In this document: one piece after another, positions 53,239 through 62,873 of the stretch | Layout: every line of letters starts with the position of its first letter | How positions within the stretch are numbered: the stretch's first letter is position 1 | Source: Solirubrobacterales bacterium | Lineage (GTDB): Bacteria; Actinomycetota; Thermoleophilia; Solirubrobacterales; Solirubrobacteraceae | Direction: 5' to 3' | Length of the DNA: 64,000 nucleotides | NCBI GenBank assembly: GCA_027449125.1 | Contig: DAIDME010000045.1 | Location: 39,855-103,854 of the forward strand | Made by a program: the position numbers and the translations under genes | Notes under the pieces: model-generated | What the model was told of the DNA's origin: nothing | Database searches by the model: none | Seen by the model: the letters and a program-made list of their open reading frames with translations, nothing else

Positions 53239-53871
53239 CTACGCCAGCAAGCCGAGCCGCTGCGCCCGCTGGACTGCTTCGGTACGGTTGCGTACCTCGA
53301 GCTTTCGGTACAGCGAGCTGGTGTGCTCCTTGATCGTGTGCGGGCTGAGGTGCAGGGCGGCCGCGATCTCAGGGTTCGTTGACCCGGCAGCCATGAGATG
53401 CAGCACCTCCCGCTCACGCTCGGAGAGTCCGAGCACCCCGGAACGATCCTGGCGCTCAAAGACGGTGCCGCCGAGACCGACGAGCCGCACGGCGCCGGCG
53501 ATCTTGGCCGCGGGCCAGTCCTTGTACGCGAAGCCCGAGGCACCGGCGGCGCGGGCGGCGCTCGCGGATATCTCGCCCGCTCCCGAGAACAGCAGCACCC
53601 GCGTGCTCGGCTCGGCCTCGCGCAGGCGCTCACACACCTGGGCGCCGGACTCCTCACCGATGAAGAGATCCACCACAGCCACGTGCGGACGGTAGCGGCG
53701 GGTCAGCTCCACGGCCTCGTACCCGGTCGCTGAGGTCAGGCAGCGCTCCACCCAGGGTTGCTGGGTCAGCATCAGGCGAAAGCCCCAGTGCACCACGTCG
53801 TGGTCGTCCACGACCAGCACCCGCAGCCGCTGCGGGCTGCGCGGCACCGGCCGGCCCGCGGCGTCAGCCAT
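53239..53871 (-). CDS. NarL/LuxR-family response regulator
   Basis: The 210-residue regulator has a receiver (about 12-125; VLVVDDHDVVHWGF, Asp in VVDLFIG, Lys in YKDWP) and a LuxR helix-turn-helix (about 145-205; LSEREREVLHLMAAGSTNPEIAAAL). Its ATG overlaps the stop of the kinase gene by 8 bp. It is the downstream half of a two-component pair; targets are unknown, but the KAS III unit just upstream is a candidate. Confidence 0.92.
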   Translation of the reverse strand: MADAAGRPVPRSPQRLRVLVVDDHDVVHWGFRLMLTQQPWVERCLTSATGYEAVELTRRYRPHVAVVDLFIGEESGAQVCERLREAEPSTRVLLFSGAGEISASAARAAGASGFAYKDWPAAKIAGAVRLVGLGGTVFERQDRSGVLGLSEREREVLHLMAAGSTNPEIAAALHLSPHTIKEHTSSLYRKLEVRNRTEAVQRAQRLGLLA

Positions 53872-55012
53872 CGTGGGGCACCACCAGACGAACCTGCCAA
53901 TGCTCCTCGCCGACCGGGCCGAACTCAACGATGCCGCCGCTCTGCAACGCCTCAAACGCCGCCAGTCGCAAGCCCATGCCGGGTGTCTGCGACGGCCTCG
54001 CGTGGACGCCGTCATTGATCACCTCGAGCACGAAGGCGCCGTCGAGCTGTGCGGTGCGCACCTCAACGCGGCTGGGGGCGGCGTGCTTTCTGACGTTGCG
54101 GATCGCCTCCGCCAGAACGCTCTGCGCGAGCGGCTCGAGCACCGCCGGAACGCTCGCCACCAGCTCCTCGCTGAACGTCAGGTTGAGATCGAGGTTGGAC
54201 TGTTTCAGACGCGTGAGCTCGGCATCAAAGGTCGTTGCGGTCGCCCGCGACTCGCGGCCGAGGGGCCGCTGGATCGCATCCCGCAGTTCGCCCAGGGCAG
54301 CCTGGATCTCCTCGGCGCAGCGCGCGCGAACCTCCGCCGGGAGGTCGCCCGCACCGTCCAGCACCATCGAGATGCCGAACAGCCGTTGCACAACGCCCTC
54401 GTGAACCTCCCTTGCCAGGTCGATGCGCTGGCGCAGCTGGCGTGAGGTCTGCGCCTGCGTGGCCACGTTGCGCGCGACCGCCGCGAGTGCCGCGGCCTTG
54501 CCGAGCGTCCACAGCAGATCTCGCTCCTCGGGGCCGAGCGGCGGCTCGTCCAGGCTGCGCTCGGCGACGATCACGCCGCGTGCGCTGCCGGCCGCGACCA
54601 TCGGTGCGCACACGATCCGCGCCGGCTCGCCGACCAGGTGGGCGTAGCGTTGGGGGAGCTGCTCGCGGACGTCCCCCGCGGTCTCCACGACCTGATCCTC
54701 ACGGATCGCCCGCGCCGCGAAGGGCGCCATGTCCACGGAGATGTAGGCATCCGTGAACGACTCTATGTCCACCCCGTGCGCGCCCGCAGCCCGGACCTGA
54801 CGACTGGCCTGGTCGTAGCGGAAGATGATCGCGCGACGCAGACGCGCAAGCCTGCAGACGGCGCGGCAGAGACGGTCATAGAAGTCATCTCCCGCCGCCG
54901 GCTCCTGCTCTGACTGCGAGAGCACGTCCGCGAAGAGCTCGATCGCCTCCACGGCGACGCCGGGGCCGGCGCCTTCGTCGCTGGGCCTCGGTGTCTGTGT
55001 CGGTTCGGGCAT
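53864..55012 (-). CDS. Soluble GAF-domain sensor kinase (NarL-type)
   Basis: The 382-residue kinase has no membrane helices. A GAF domain (about 40-190) precedes a HisKA_3 helix with His204 in LAREVHEGVVQR and a HATPase domain. The usual DNG G1 box reads NDGVHARPSQTPGMG and is altered but retains GMG. It senses an internal signal and passes it to the regulator overlapping its end. ATG 55012 is chosen; upstream frame adds low-complexity residues. Confidence 0.88.
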   Translation of the reverse strand: MPEPTQTPRPSDEGAGPGVAVEAIELFADVLSQSEQEPAAGDDFYDRLCRAVCRLARLRRAIIFRYDQASRQVRAAGAHGVDIESFTDAYISVDMAPFAARAIREDQVVETAGDVREQLPQRYAHLVGEPARIVCAPMVAAGSARGVIVAERSLDEPPLGPEERDLLWTLGKAAALAAVARNVATQAQTSRQLRQRIDLAREVHEGVVQRLFGISMVLDGAGDLPAEVRARCAEEIQAALGELRDAIQRPLGRESRATATTFDAELTRLKQSNLDLNLTFSEELVASVPAVLEPLAQSVLAEAIRNVRKHAAPSRVEVRTAQLDGAFVLEVINDGVHARPSQTPGMGLRLAAFEALQSGGIVEFGPVGEEHWQVRLVVPHDG

Positions 55013-55043
55013 GGGCGCGCGTGTGTTTGACGGGGCGCTCCAG

Positions 55044-55074
55044 CCGGCGCCCGGAGCAGCGGCGAGGGCGCCGG
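55044..55074 (-). terminator. Hairpin after the thioester reductase gene
   Basis: CCGGCGCCC (55044-55052) and GGGCGCCGG (55066-55074) form a 9-bp stem with 13-base loop, right after the minus-strand stop. It probably ends the KAS III-carboxyltransferase-reductase transcript. Confidence 0.4.
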
Positions 55075-55076
55075 GG

Positions 55077-56198
55077 CTAGCCTGTGGGTGCCTGCGCGCG
55101 AGCGATCGGGCGCTTGCCCCAGCGGCTGCGGGTGGCGAAGTCAAGCAGCCGGTTCATGTACTCGCGCAGCGGCGTGCAGTGGATGCCCGCCTGCGCCAGC
55201 CGCGCGCGCGTGCGTGCATTGTCGAACACGGTGGAGATGGCGAAGTAGGGGAAGTAGATGCGGATCGCGCCGACAGCCGCGTCGGAGAGCGTGCCCGCGC
55301 TGGCGACGAACTCGGCGGGTGGGACCGCGCGCGGCTCGGGCCTGCGGAAGTAGCGGGCGGCGAGCGAGACGATCTCCGCGAAGGTCGAGGCGTCCTCACT
55401 GGCGGTCAGCAGAAAGGTCCTGTGGTCGGCCTCGTTGGGAGCCTCGCTGAGCTCGTAGATCGCATCGGCGACGTAGTCGATCGAGACGACGTCGAGCGGC
55501 GCCTCGGGCATCGCCGGCACCGCGCGGAAGAGGCCGGTGGAGAGCGCACGCAGCGGCCAGTACATGACGTTGAAGGCGGCCGTCCAGCCGCTGGAGCGGT
55601 CACCCACGACGATGCTCGGACGCAGCACGATCCACGGCAGGTGCCCGGCCTCGGAGCGGATCATCTGCTCGGTCTCGAACTTCGACTGCTCGTAGGTGTT
55701 GCGAAAGCCCTGGCCGACGTCGAGGTCGTCCTCGGTGAAGCGCCCGGTGTGCGTACCGGCCACGTAGGCGGTGGAGATCTGCGAGTAGCGGTGAAGACCG
55801 CCACGCTGCTGCGCAAGCGTGGCGAAGTCGAGCATGTGCCTGGTACCTCCGACATTCACACGCCGCGCATCCTCCAGCGTCTGGTCGAAGGAGACGTTCG
55901 CGGCGCAGTGAACGATCGTCGTGACCTCGGCGGCGAGACGCTCGCGCGTTCGGCGGCCGAGACCGAGATCACTCTCGGTCAGCTCGCCGGCGACCGCCTC
56001 GATCCGATGCGCGAACAGCTCTGCGCCGTTGGCCACCAGCTCGTCCAGGATCAGGTCGAGCCGCTCGCGCGCCGCCGCGTCGGAGGCGGCCCGTACCAGG
56101 CAGGTGACCTGACGGTCACCGCGCTCCAGGTAACGCACGAGCACCTCCATGCCGACGAAGCCCGTAGCCCCCGTCAAGAAGACGCGGCCCGCGCTCAC
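55077..56198 (-). CDS. Thioester reductase-like SDR (NAD_binding_4)
   Basis: The 373-residue protein begins with FLTGATGFVGMEVLVRYL, a NADPH-binding loop. It then has HCAANVSFD and the catalytic SQISTAYVAGTHTG and NTYEQSKFETE (Tyr-x3-Lys). This is the extended SDR family of fatty acyl-CoA or carrier-bound thioester reductases. Its GTG overlaps the stop of the carboxyltransferase (GTGA), so it works in the same pathway. It may reduce a long-chain acyl thioester to an aldehyde or alcohol. Confidence 0.8.
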   Translation of the reverse strand: MSAGRVFLTGATGFVGMEVLVRYLERGDRQVTCLVRAASDAAARERLDLILDELVANGAELFAHRIEAVAGELTESDLGLGRRTRERLAAEVTTIVHCAANVSFDQTLEDARRVNVGGTRHMLDFATLAQQRGGLHRYSQISTAYVAGTHTGRFTEDDLDVGQGFRNTYEQSKFETEQMIRSEAGHLPWIVLRPSIVVGDRSSGWTAAFNVMYWPLRALSTGLFRAVPAMPEAPLDVVSIDYVADAIYELSEAPNEADHRTFLLTASEDASTFAEIVSLAARYFRRPEPRAVPPAEFVASAGTLSDAAVGAIRIYFPYFAISTVFDNARTRARLAQAGIHCTPLREYMNRLLDFATRSRWGKRPIARAQAPTG

Positions 56199-57616
56199 CG
56201 GGCAGCTCCGGCCAGCGAGCGCAGCGCCCAGGCGACGCGCTGACGGGTCTGCTCGGGCGCAATCAGCTCGTCGATGTGACCGCTGGCCGCCGCCACCTGT
56301 GGGCGCAGGTGCGTCTCGGCGTAGCGCTCGGCGAGCTCCTCGCGCACCGACTCGGGATCCTCGGCCGCCGCGAGCTCGCGACGGTGGATGATCCCGACCG
56401 CCGGCTTGGCGCCCATCACGCCGATCTCGGCCTGCGGCCAGGCGAAGACGTAGTCGGCCCCCAGGTCCTTGGAGTTCATCGTGATGAACGCGCCACCGAA
56501 CGCCTTGCGGAGGATCACGGTCACCCGCGGCACCGTCGCACGGGCGAAGGCGTGCACGAACGTGGCGCCGAGGCGGATAACGCCGGCCGCCTCCTGGCTC
56601 GAGCCGGGCATGAAGCCGGGCGTGTCGACCAACACGAGCAGTGGCACGCCGAACGCGTCGCACTGGGTGACGAAGCGCGCACCCTTCTCGGAGCTGGCGG
56701 TGTCGAGCACGCCGCCGAGGTAGCGCGGCTGGTTGGCGACCACGCCGACGGGCCGGCCCTCGATCCGGATGAACGCGGTCACGAGGTTACGAGCCCAGCC
56801 GGGAGCGACCTCGAGCAGGTCACCGCCGTCGGCGATCCCGGCGATCACGGAACGCACGTCATAGACCTGCCGCGGGTTGTCTGAGACATGCACCGAAGGG
56901 TCAGCGGCGCCGGCCGGCCGCGGCTGCGCCAGCGGCAGGGGCAGATCGCGGTGGCTTGGCAGGTAACCCAGCAGGTCGCGGGCCAGCAGCGCCGCATCGC
57001 CGTCACTGGGTGCCACGAAGTGCGCGACGCCATTGCGCTCGTGCACGCGATGGCCACCGAGCTCGGCGGCGGTCACGTCCTCGCCGAGCGCGTCCTTGAC
57101 CACCGCGGGGCCGGTCAGGAACATGCTCGAGTCCTTGGTCATCACGATCCAGTCGGTGAGCGCCGGAGAGTAGGCGCCGCCGCCGGCGGACAGGCCGCTG
57201 ATGATCGAGATCTGAGGCACCTTGCCGGCGAGCGCGACCGTCTGGCGGAAGATCCGGCCATAGCCCCCGAGCGCCCGCACGCCCTCCTGCATGCGCGCGC
57301 CACCGGAGCCGACGAAGCCGACGACGGGAGCACGCGCGCGATCGGCAAGCTCGAGCACTCGGACGATCGTCTCGGCGTGCATCTCGCCAAGCGACCCGCC
57401 GACGTAGGAGTTGTCCTGCGCGTAGCAGAACACGGGCCGACCGTCCACCAGGCCGGCGCCGCCGACGACGCCATCACCGGCGCGGGCCTTGAGGCCCATG
57501 TGCCCGGAGACGACCTCCGAGCGGATCACATCGAGCGACCCAGGATCACACAGCGCCTCGAGACGCTCGGTCGGCGTGAGGGTCTCCTGGTCGCTGGTCG
57601 AAAGCACTGCACTCAT
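56195..57616 (-). CDS. Acyl-CoA carboxylase carboxyltransferase (beta) subunit
   Basis: This subunit moves CO2 from biotin to an acyl-CoA, making malonyl- or methylmalonyl-type extenders. The 473-residue protein has the two crotonase-like halves of the PCCB/AccD family: GDGVVGGAG, FVGSGGARMQEG, SGLSAGGGAYSPALTD and the second-half DTPGFMPG and RKAFGGAF. ATG 57616 overlaps the KAS III stop (ATGA). No biotin-carrying alpha subunit is encoded in the window. Confidence 0.88.
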   Translation of the reverse strand: MSAVLSTSDQETLTPTERLEALCDPGSLDVIRSEVVSGHMGLKARAGDGVVGGAGLVDGRPVFCYAQDNSYVGGSLGEMHAETIVRVLELADRARAPVVGFVGSGGARMQEGVRALGGYGRIFRQTVALAGKVPQISIISGLSAGGGAYSPALTDWIVMTKDSSMFLTGPAVVKDALGEDVTAAELGGHRVHERNGVAHFVAPSDGDAALLARDLLGYLPSHRDLPLPLAQPRPAGAADPSVHVSDNPRQVYDVRSVIAGIADGGDLLEVAPGWARNLVTAFIRIEGRPVGVVANQPRYLGGVLDTASSEKGARFVTQCDAFGVPLLVLVDTPGFMPGSSQEAAGVIRLGATFVHAFARATVPRVTVILRKAFGGAFITMNSKDLGADYVFAWPQAEIGVMGAKPAVGIIHRRELAAAEDPESVREELAERYAETHLRPQVAAASGHIDELIAPEQTRQRVAWALRSLAGAAR

Positions 57617-58617
57617 GCTGGCACCCCCCATTCGAGAACTGTCGCACCCCAGATCAGGCCGGCGCCGAACGCGCCCAGCAGCACGCGGTCACCGTTGCGC
57701 AGGCGCCCACTTTGGATGCTGTGGTCGAGCGCGAGCGGAAGCGTCGCCGCGGACGTGTTGCCAAGGCCCGAGATGCAATCGACGACACGCTCGCTGCGCA
57801 GGCCGAGCCGCTCGCCGACGGCGGTCAGGATCCGGCCGTTGGCCTGGTGATAGACGAAGAGATCGATGTCATCGAGCGCCAGTCCCGCCGCGGCAACCGC
57901 GTCGGCGGTCGTCTCCGACAGACGCGCGACCGCCAGCTTGAAGGTCTCGTGGCCCGCCATGCGCATCCGCTGGTCTTCGCGGCCGACGTAGATGATCGAG
58001 TCGGTGTCGGGTTCGCTGCGCAGCAGGATCGGCCCGATCCGCGCCTCGCCGCTGGCGACGAGCACAACCGCTCCGGCACCGTCGGCAAAGACGGCTGACG
58101 TGCCGCGGTCGGTTGGATCGATCACACGCGACATCAGGTCGGCGCCCACGACCACGACGCAGCCGGCCCGGCCGGCGTCGATCAGCGACGCGCCCGTGGC
58201 AAGCGCCGCCAGGAAGCCCGAGCAGGCGGCGCCGACGTCAAAGGCGCCGGCGCGGGTCGCGCCGAGCGCTCCGGCAACCATCGGTGCCGCGTTGGGCATG
58301 ATCTCGTCTGCCGTGCTGGTGGCGACGATGACGAGGTCAACGTCGGCGGGCGGGATCCCGGCGCGCTCCAGCGCGGTCGCCGCGGCCGCCGCCGCGAGCA
58401 GATCCAGACGCTCATGCGGTGCGGCGACGTGGCGGGCACGGATCCCGGTCCGTCGCGCGATCCAGTCGGGTGCCAGCCCGAGGCGCTGCTCGATCTCAGC
58501 CGAGTCGACGACTCCATCCGGCAGGCTCGAGCCCACCGCCGCCACGGCGGCGCCGCCTACGCGCGAGCCCGGAAGGTTGATCCGGGGGACTGTGGTCGGC
58601 CTCGTCGTCGCAGTCAC
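57613..58617 (-). CDS. Ketoacyl synthase III (FabH-like)
   Basis: The 334-residue thiolase-fold enzyme condenses an acyl primer with a malonyl-type unit. The triad is Cys132 (GAACSGF), His257 (VYHQAN) and Asn287 (GLGNTS), all intact. The family is FabH-like, but neighbours suggest a dedicated pathway and not the main fatty acid cycle. The start is uncertain: GTG 58617 is chosen, and more upstream starts exist. It overlaps the carboxyltransferase gene by 4 bp. Confidence 0.86.
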   Translation of the reverse strand: MTATTRPTTVPRINLPGSRVGGAAVAAVGSSLPDGVVDSAEIEQRLGLAPDWIARRTGIRARHVAAPHERLDLLAAAAAATALERAGIPPADVDLVIVATSTADEIMPNAAPMVAGALGATRAGAFDVGAACSGFLAALATGASLIDAGRAGCVVVVGADLMSRVIDPTDRGTSAVFADGAGAVVLVASGEARIGPILLRSEPDTDSIIYVGREDQRMRMAGHETFKLAVARLSETTADAVAAAGLALDDIDLFVYHQANGRILTAVGERLGLRSERVVDCISGLGNTSAATLPLALDHSIQSGRLRNGDRVLLGAFGAGLIWGATVLEWGVPA

Positions 58618-58746
58618 TGGCGTCCAAGCGTCGCGCCCGAGCCGCCCGGGTTCCAGCCGGCTCACGCGCGAACCACCCGGCCGGGGGGTCGTTGCGTGAC
58701 GCCGCGTCTGTTCGGAAGTCCGCATGCTCGCAACTACCCTGTAGGC

Positions 58747-59232
58747 GTGCGGCGGTTACTTGCAACGATCGTCACGATCACTTTCGTCGCGGCCATCCTG
58801 TGCTCGCACGGCAACGCCGTGGCGGCCGCGTCCGGGCGGGTGCCGCCGGGCGTCGGCCGGATCGTGGTGTCGCTCACGTTCCTGCCCGGCCGCGATGGCC
58901 ACGCCCGCTCCAGCGAGCATACGCTGGACCGGCGTGCGGCCGTCCGGCGGGTGGTGCAGGCCGCGGACCGCCTGGCACCGGCGGTGATCCGCGGCGCGTG
59001 CCCGCAGTTCATGCGCCTGGGGCCGGACCTGACGGTCGTCTTCAAGGGCGGGCGCCACGACGAGGCGGTGCTCGCGCAGGCGCGCGTCCAGATCACGCTG
59101 GGCACGCACGGCGATTCCGGGGCGAGCGCCTGCTTCCCGATCGCGTTCAGCTCCGGTCGCACGCACGCGCCGCTGGTCGGCAACGGCTTCGTGCGACTGG
59201 TCGGACGCTTGATCGGCATGGCCATCAGCTGA
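58747..59232 (+). CDS. Secreted hypothetical protein
   Basis: The 161-residue product has a signal peptide (about 1-28, ending near AVAAA) and a mature region with two cysteines and conserved-looking VVSLTFLPGRDGHARSS and CFPIAF segments. I recognise no family. It starts with GTG 58747 and is divergent from KAS III. It is plausibly a small folded extracellular protein with one disulfide. Confidence 0.6.
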   Translation: MRRLLATIVTITFVAAILCSHGNAVAAASGRVPPGVGRIVVSLTFLPGRDGHARSSEHTLDRRAAVRRVVQAADRLAPAVIRGACPQFMRLGPDLTVVFKGGRHDEAVLAQARVQITLGTHGDSGASACFPIAFSSGRTHAPLVGNGFVRLVGRLIGMAIS

Positions 59233-59258
59233 GGCCGCACACTTCCTAACCTGAAGCC

Positions 59259-60305
59259 ATGCGCGTCTCGGTACTCGACCAATCCCCCATTCCCGAGGGC
59301 CAGACGGGCGTCGACGCGCTGCGCAACACGCTTGAGCTGGCAAAGCTCGCCGAGCGGCTCGGCTACCACCGCTACTGGGTTGCCGAGCACCACGGCGGCC
59401 CGATGCTCGCGGGCGCCGCGCCCGAGGTGCTGATCGGTCCGATCGCCGCGATCACAGAGCGCATCAGGGTCGGCTCGGGCGGCGTGATGCTGCCGCACTA
59501 CAGCCCGCTGAAGGTGGCCGAGGCGTTCTCAATCCTCGCGGGCCTGTTCCCGGGACGGATCGACCTGGGGATCGGCCGGGCGGCCGGCACCGACCCGCTG
59601 ACCACGTTTGCGCTGCAGCGCGACCGCCGTCAGGCCGCGCCCGACGACTTTCCGCAGCAACTGGCGGAGCTGCTTGCCTACCTCGACGCTGAGATGCCGC
59701 CGGAGCACCCGTTTGCGCGCCTGGAGAAGACACTCCCCGGACGCCCGCAGACGCCGGAGCGCTGGCTGCTCGGCTCCTCGCCACAGAGCGCGATCTGGGC
59801 GGGCGAGCTCGGCCTCTCCTACGCCTTTGCCGACTTCATCAATCCGGGTGGAGCGGAGTTCGCCTCCGAGTATCGGAGCATCCACGCCGAACACCAGCCC
59901 CAGCGGGCTGCCTATACAGCGGTGGCGGTCTGGGCGATCTGCGCCGCCACCGACGAGGAGGCGCAGTACCTGGCTAGCTCGAGCCGGATGGCGATGCGGC
60001 TGTTGCGCCAGGGCCAGCTGATCCCGGTGCCGCCGCCGGAGAAGGCGATCAGCTATCTGCGCTCGATCGGTCAGCCGACCGACCACGGCTTCAGCGACGG
60101 GCGCCGGGGGGTGATCGGCTCTCCGCAGACGGTCGCGGCGACGCTCCGTGAGGTTGCCGAAGCGTATGGGGCCGACGAGCTGATCGTGGTCACCATCACC
60201 CACGATCACGCGGCGCGGCTGCGGTCATACGAGCTGATCGCCAACGTGCTCGAGCTTGGCGGCGCGGGCTCGACGGCGGGCACCGACCTGGCCGCCGCGC
60301 GCTGA
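59259..60305 (+). CDS. Luciferase-like flavin oxidoreductase (LLM family)
   Basis: This 348-residue alpha/beta-barrel enzyme has [22 protein letters not shown] (active His region) and [14 protein letters not shown]. This matches the MsnO8/LLM group of oxidoreductases related to bacterial luciferase alpha that use reduced FMN (or F420). The substrate is unknown. It starts at ATG 59259, 26 bp downstream of the secreted protein gene. Confidence 0.87.
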   Translation: MRVSVLDQSPIPEGQTGVDALRNTLELAKLAERLGYHRYWVAEHHGGPMLAGAAPEVLIGPIAAITERIRVGSGGVMLPHYSPLKVAEAFSILAGLFPGRIDLGIGRAAGTDPLTTFALQRDRRQAAPDDFPQQLAELLAYLDAEMPPEHPFARLEKTLPGRPQTPERWLLGSSPQSAIWAGELGLSYAFADFINPGGAEFASEYRSIHAEHQPQRAAYTAVAVWAICAATDEEAQYLASSSRMAMRLLRQGQLIPVPPPEKAISYLRSIGQPTDHGFSDGRRGVIGSPQTVAATLREVAEAYGADELIVVTITHDHAARLRSYELIANVLELGGAGSTAGTDLAAAR

Positions 60306-60331
60306 GCGCGTGCCAGACGGCGGCGTATTCG

Positions 60332-60562
60332 TCAGCGAGCCGCGTCGCTCGGCTGGCCGGCGCTCGGACGCGCGGCCACGTGGCCAACGGCCACGGCCAG
60401 CGCTCTGACGGCGTTCAGCGAAACGAAGCGCACGAGCCAGCAGCTCACGGCCAAGAGCGCGGTCGCGAGCACAGGGCCGGCCGCGATGGCCACCAAGAAC
60501 GCCGGCACGAGCAGGATCGGCGCGGATGTGACTGCGCCAAGCACCATCAACAACCGTGACAT
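60332..60562 (-). CDS. Small two-helix membrane protein
   Basis: The 76-residue product has two hydrophobic helices (LLMVLGAVTSAPILLVPAFL and VLATALLAVSCWLVRF) and a polar tail. It has a very good ribosome site, GGGAGG 7 bp before ATG 60562, which supports it as a real gene. Function unknown. A longer frame reaching 60802 reads opposite-strand-like Arg/Ser sequence and is rejected. Confidence 0.6.
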   Translation of the reverse strand: MSRLLMVLGAVTSAPILLVPAFLVAIAAGPVLATALLAVSCWLVRFVSLNAVRALAVAVGHVAARPSAGQPSDAAR

Positions 60563-60626
60563 CCGACTGCCTCCCGGGCCGCTTGGTCGTCTCCACCAAG
60601 AGTCGCTCAGCGCGCGGGCACGCTCG

Positions 60627-61076
60627 CTAGAGCGACCGCAGCGCCGCCTGCAGGAAGCCGCCGGCCACCTCCCGGGCGACCGCGTCGGCCGGCACGAGCA
60701 TGGGAACGTCCAGACGCCCGCGCAACTGCACGGTGACCTGGGTCTGGGCCTGCGCGACGCTGGCGAGGCTCCAGCTGATCTCCAGGAGCTCGTGGTCGCC
60801 ACGGCCGTCCGCCACCCGCACGACCGCCACCCGAGACGGCGGGTCGCGCTCGACCGCGAGCCGCATCGCGAACTCCCGCCGCAGCGGGCCGGCGGTCACC
60901 GCCAGCACCGCATCCACCAGCCGCGCGGCACCATCCTCGCCGCGCTCCCGCACGGTTACGCTGCGCGCCCCCGACGGATACCACTGCGGGTAGCGCTCAA
61001 CGTCGCTGAGGTGCGCGTAGCAGCGCTCGATCGCAACGGGCGCCTCGCCCGCGGCGCTGGCTGACAGATCCTTCAT
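60627..61076 (-). CDS. SRPBCC/polyketide-cyclase-like protein
   Basis: The 149-residue protein fits the START/SRPBCC fold: an early IERCYAHLSDVERYPQWYPS, a central beta sheet and a long C-terminal helix (ADAVAREVAGGFLQAALRSL). These bind a hydrophobic ligand or act as membrane/coenzyme Q-like carriers. The start may be ATG 61076 or GTG 61091. It is divergent from the MDR reductase. Confidence 0.75.
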   Translation of the reverse strand: MKDLSASAAGEAPVAIERCYAHLSDVERYPQWYPSGARSVTVRERGEDGAARLVDAVLAVTAGPLRREFAMRLAVERDPPSRVAVVRVADGRGDHELLEISWSLASVAQAQTQVTVQLRGRLDVPMLVPADAVAREVAGGFLQAALRSL

Positions 61077-61163
61077 GGCCACGTGACGCACATTACCCTG
61101 TGGCGAGCGTGCTGGCGCGGCGAGCGACCACGCTCAGCGCCGCAGTGGAGTATCAATAGGAGT

Positions 61164-62129
61164 GTGCTGGCCGTCTACGCAGAGGCGATCAACCCCGATG
61201 ACCCGCTCGCGGGTCTGGTTGTGGGCGAGCGGCCCGCCCCGGAGCCGCCCGACGGCTGGGCCAGCGTCGAGGTGCGCGCGGCCGCGCTGAACCACCACGA
61301 CCTCTGGTCGCTGCGCGGCGTGGGTTTGGCGCCCGAGCGGCTGCCGATGATCCTCGGCTGCGACGCGGCAGGCGTCGACGAGGATGGAAACGCGGTGCTC
61401 GTGCACGCGGTTGTCAGCTCGCCCGGCTGGCGGGGTGACGAGACGCTCGACCCGCGGCGGACGCTGCTCTCGGAGCTGTACCAGGGCACGCTCGCGCAAC
61501 GGCTGGTGGTGCCGCGCGCGAACCTCGTTCCAAAGCCGCCGCAGCTGAGCTTCGCGGAGGCTGCCTGCCTGCCTACAGCCTGGCTCACCGCCTACCGGAT
61601 GCTGTTCACCCGCGGACGGGTCGCGCCGGGCCAGACCGTCCTCGTGCAGGGCTCGAGCGGCGGTGTGGCGACTGCCCTCATCACGCTCGCCTCGCACGCG
61701 GGCGTCCGCGTCTGGGCCACGGGCCGCAGCGACAGCAAGCGCGCGCTGGCGGCGGCGCTGGGAGCAGACCTGGTGTTCGAGCCGGGCGCGCGCTTGCCGG
61801 AAAGGGTTGACGCGGTGATGGACACCTCCGGGGCCGCCACCTGGTCGCATTCGCTGCGCTCGCTCAAGCCTGGCGGTACGCTCGTGATCGCAGGCGCCAC
61901 GGGCGGCGACACGCCGCCGGCCGAGCTGACCCGGATCTTCTTTCTCCAGCTCTCGGTGGTGGGCTCGACGATGGGCACGCGCGAGGAGCTCGAGCGGCTG
62001 CTGCAGATGGTCGTGCGGCGCCACATCGAACCTCCGATCGGCCTGCGGCTGCCGCTACGCGAGGCGCGGGCCGGGTTCGAGGCGATCACACGCGGCGAGA
62101 CCGCGGGCAAGATCGTGTTTGAGGTGTGA
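61164..62129 (+). CDS. MDR-family NADPH:quinone reductase-like enzyme
   Basis: The 321-residue protein resembles zinc-independent medium-chain dehydrogenases such as quinone oxidoreductase: AALNHHDLWSLRG, CDAAGVD, LPTAWLTAYRMLF, and GQTVLVQGSSGGVATALI for NADPH binding. Structural zinc cysteines are absent. Terminal AGKIVFEV is typical. It starts with GTG 61164; another frame begins farther upstream. Confidence 0.86.
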   Translation: MLAVYAEAINPDDPLAGLVVGERPAPEPPDGWASVEVRAAALNHHDLWSLRGVGLAPERLPMILGCDAAGVDEDGNAVLVHAVVSSPGWRGDETLDPRRTLLSELYQGTLAQRLVVPRANLVPKPPQLSFAEAACLPTAWLTAYRMLFTRGRVAPGQTVLVQGSSGGVATALITLASHAGVRVWATGRSDSKRALAAALGADLVFEPGARLPERVDAVMDTSGAATWSHSLRSLKPGGTLVIAGATGGDTPPAELTRIFFLQLSVVGSTMGTREELERLLQMVVRRHIEPPIGLRLPLREARAGFEAITRGETAGKIVFEV

Positions 62130-62148
62130 GCGCCGCGGCGGCGCGGCG

Positions 62149-62796
62149 CTAGCCTCCGAGGCCGCCGAACACAGCGAACGGATTGGGCGGCAGCGCGGCA
62201 GCCACGGCCGCCGCCGTAGCCTCCACCTCAACGCTCGCATCCGCCGGCGCCAGCGCCCGCACGCGCTCGGCTATGGCGTTGGCACTGTCCGCATCGGCGG
62301 CGCCGATCAGCAGGTAGCGCCAGCGGCGCAGGCAGGAGACACCCTCCGCGCCGAGGGCCGCCGCAAGTGCGAGCGTCTCGTGCCGAGAGCCCGTCCCAAC
62401 CCTCACCTCGTACTCCGCGTAGCGGTGCCGCGCGGCGGCGGCACGCTCGCGCTCGATCGCCTCGGCGTGCTCCGCCGCAACCGCCGCCGGGTCTCCAGGC
62501 AGCGGCGTGGCTGGGTCCACCCACTCCTCTGCAACCGGGTGCCAGCGGCAGATGCTCGTCTCCACCGGGCTCCCGTCAGCCTCCGCCGACGCTGCCACGG
62601 CGGCAGCGGCCCGCTCGGCCTGCTGCGGCGTGCCGGCGTAGATGAAGAGCTGCGCGCCATCCACCGAGACGATCACGCGGTCGCCGGCGTCGTCGTGCAT
62701 CCCGTGGCTGACCGCGCCACCTCGCAGCGCCGTGCCAAGCCGCGCGGCGAGCTCGCTGGAGCTGCAGGTGACATTCACACGCCAGTCGTCGTTCAT
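62149..62796 (-). CDS. Conserved hypothetical protein, duplicated-domain type
   Basis: This 215-residue product has no signal peptide or membrane helix. Residues 1-75 and 125-190 each look like an alpha/beta domain (AGDRVIVSVDGAQLFIYAGT and CLRRWRYLLIGAADADSANAIAERV), so it may be an internal duplication. A Trp/Glu-rich linker with EEWVDPATPLPGDP joins them. A good ribosome site (AAAGGAA) lies 5 bp before ATG 62796. I recognise no family name. Confidence 0.6.
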   Translation of the reverse strand: MNDDWRVNVTCSSSELAARLGTALRGGAVSHGMHDDAGDRVIVSVDGAQLFIYAGTPQQAERAAAAVAASAEADGSPVETSICRWHPVAEEWVDPATPLPGDPAAVAAEHAEAIERERAAAARHRYAEYEVRVGTGSRHETLALAAALGAEGVSCLRRWRYLLIGAADADSANAIAERVRALAPADASVEVEATAAAVAAALPPNPFAVFGGLGG

Positions 62797-62873
62797 CTGG
62801 TTCCTTTCAGTGGGCGCCGAGCACAGCGTAAGCCGTTGACCGCAAGGACGGAGCGCCGCAGCCCGCCTGCCCC

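Noticed and set aside
55011..56243. Plus-strand frame of 410 residues opposite the thioester reductase
   Set aside because: It has no domain signal and the reductase is clear on the minus strand.
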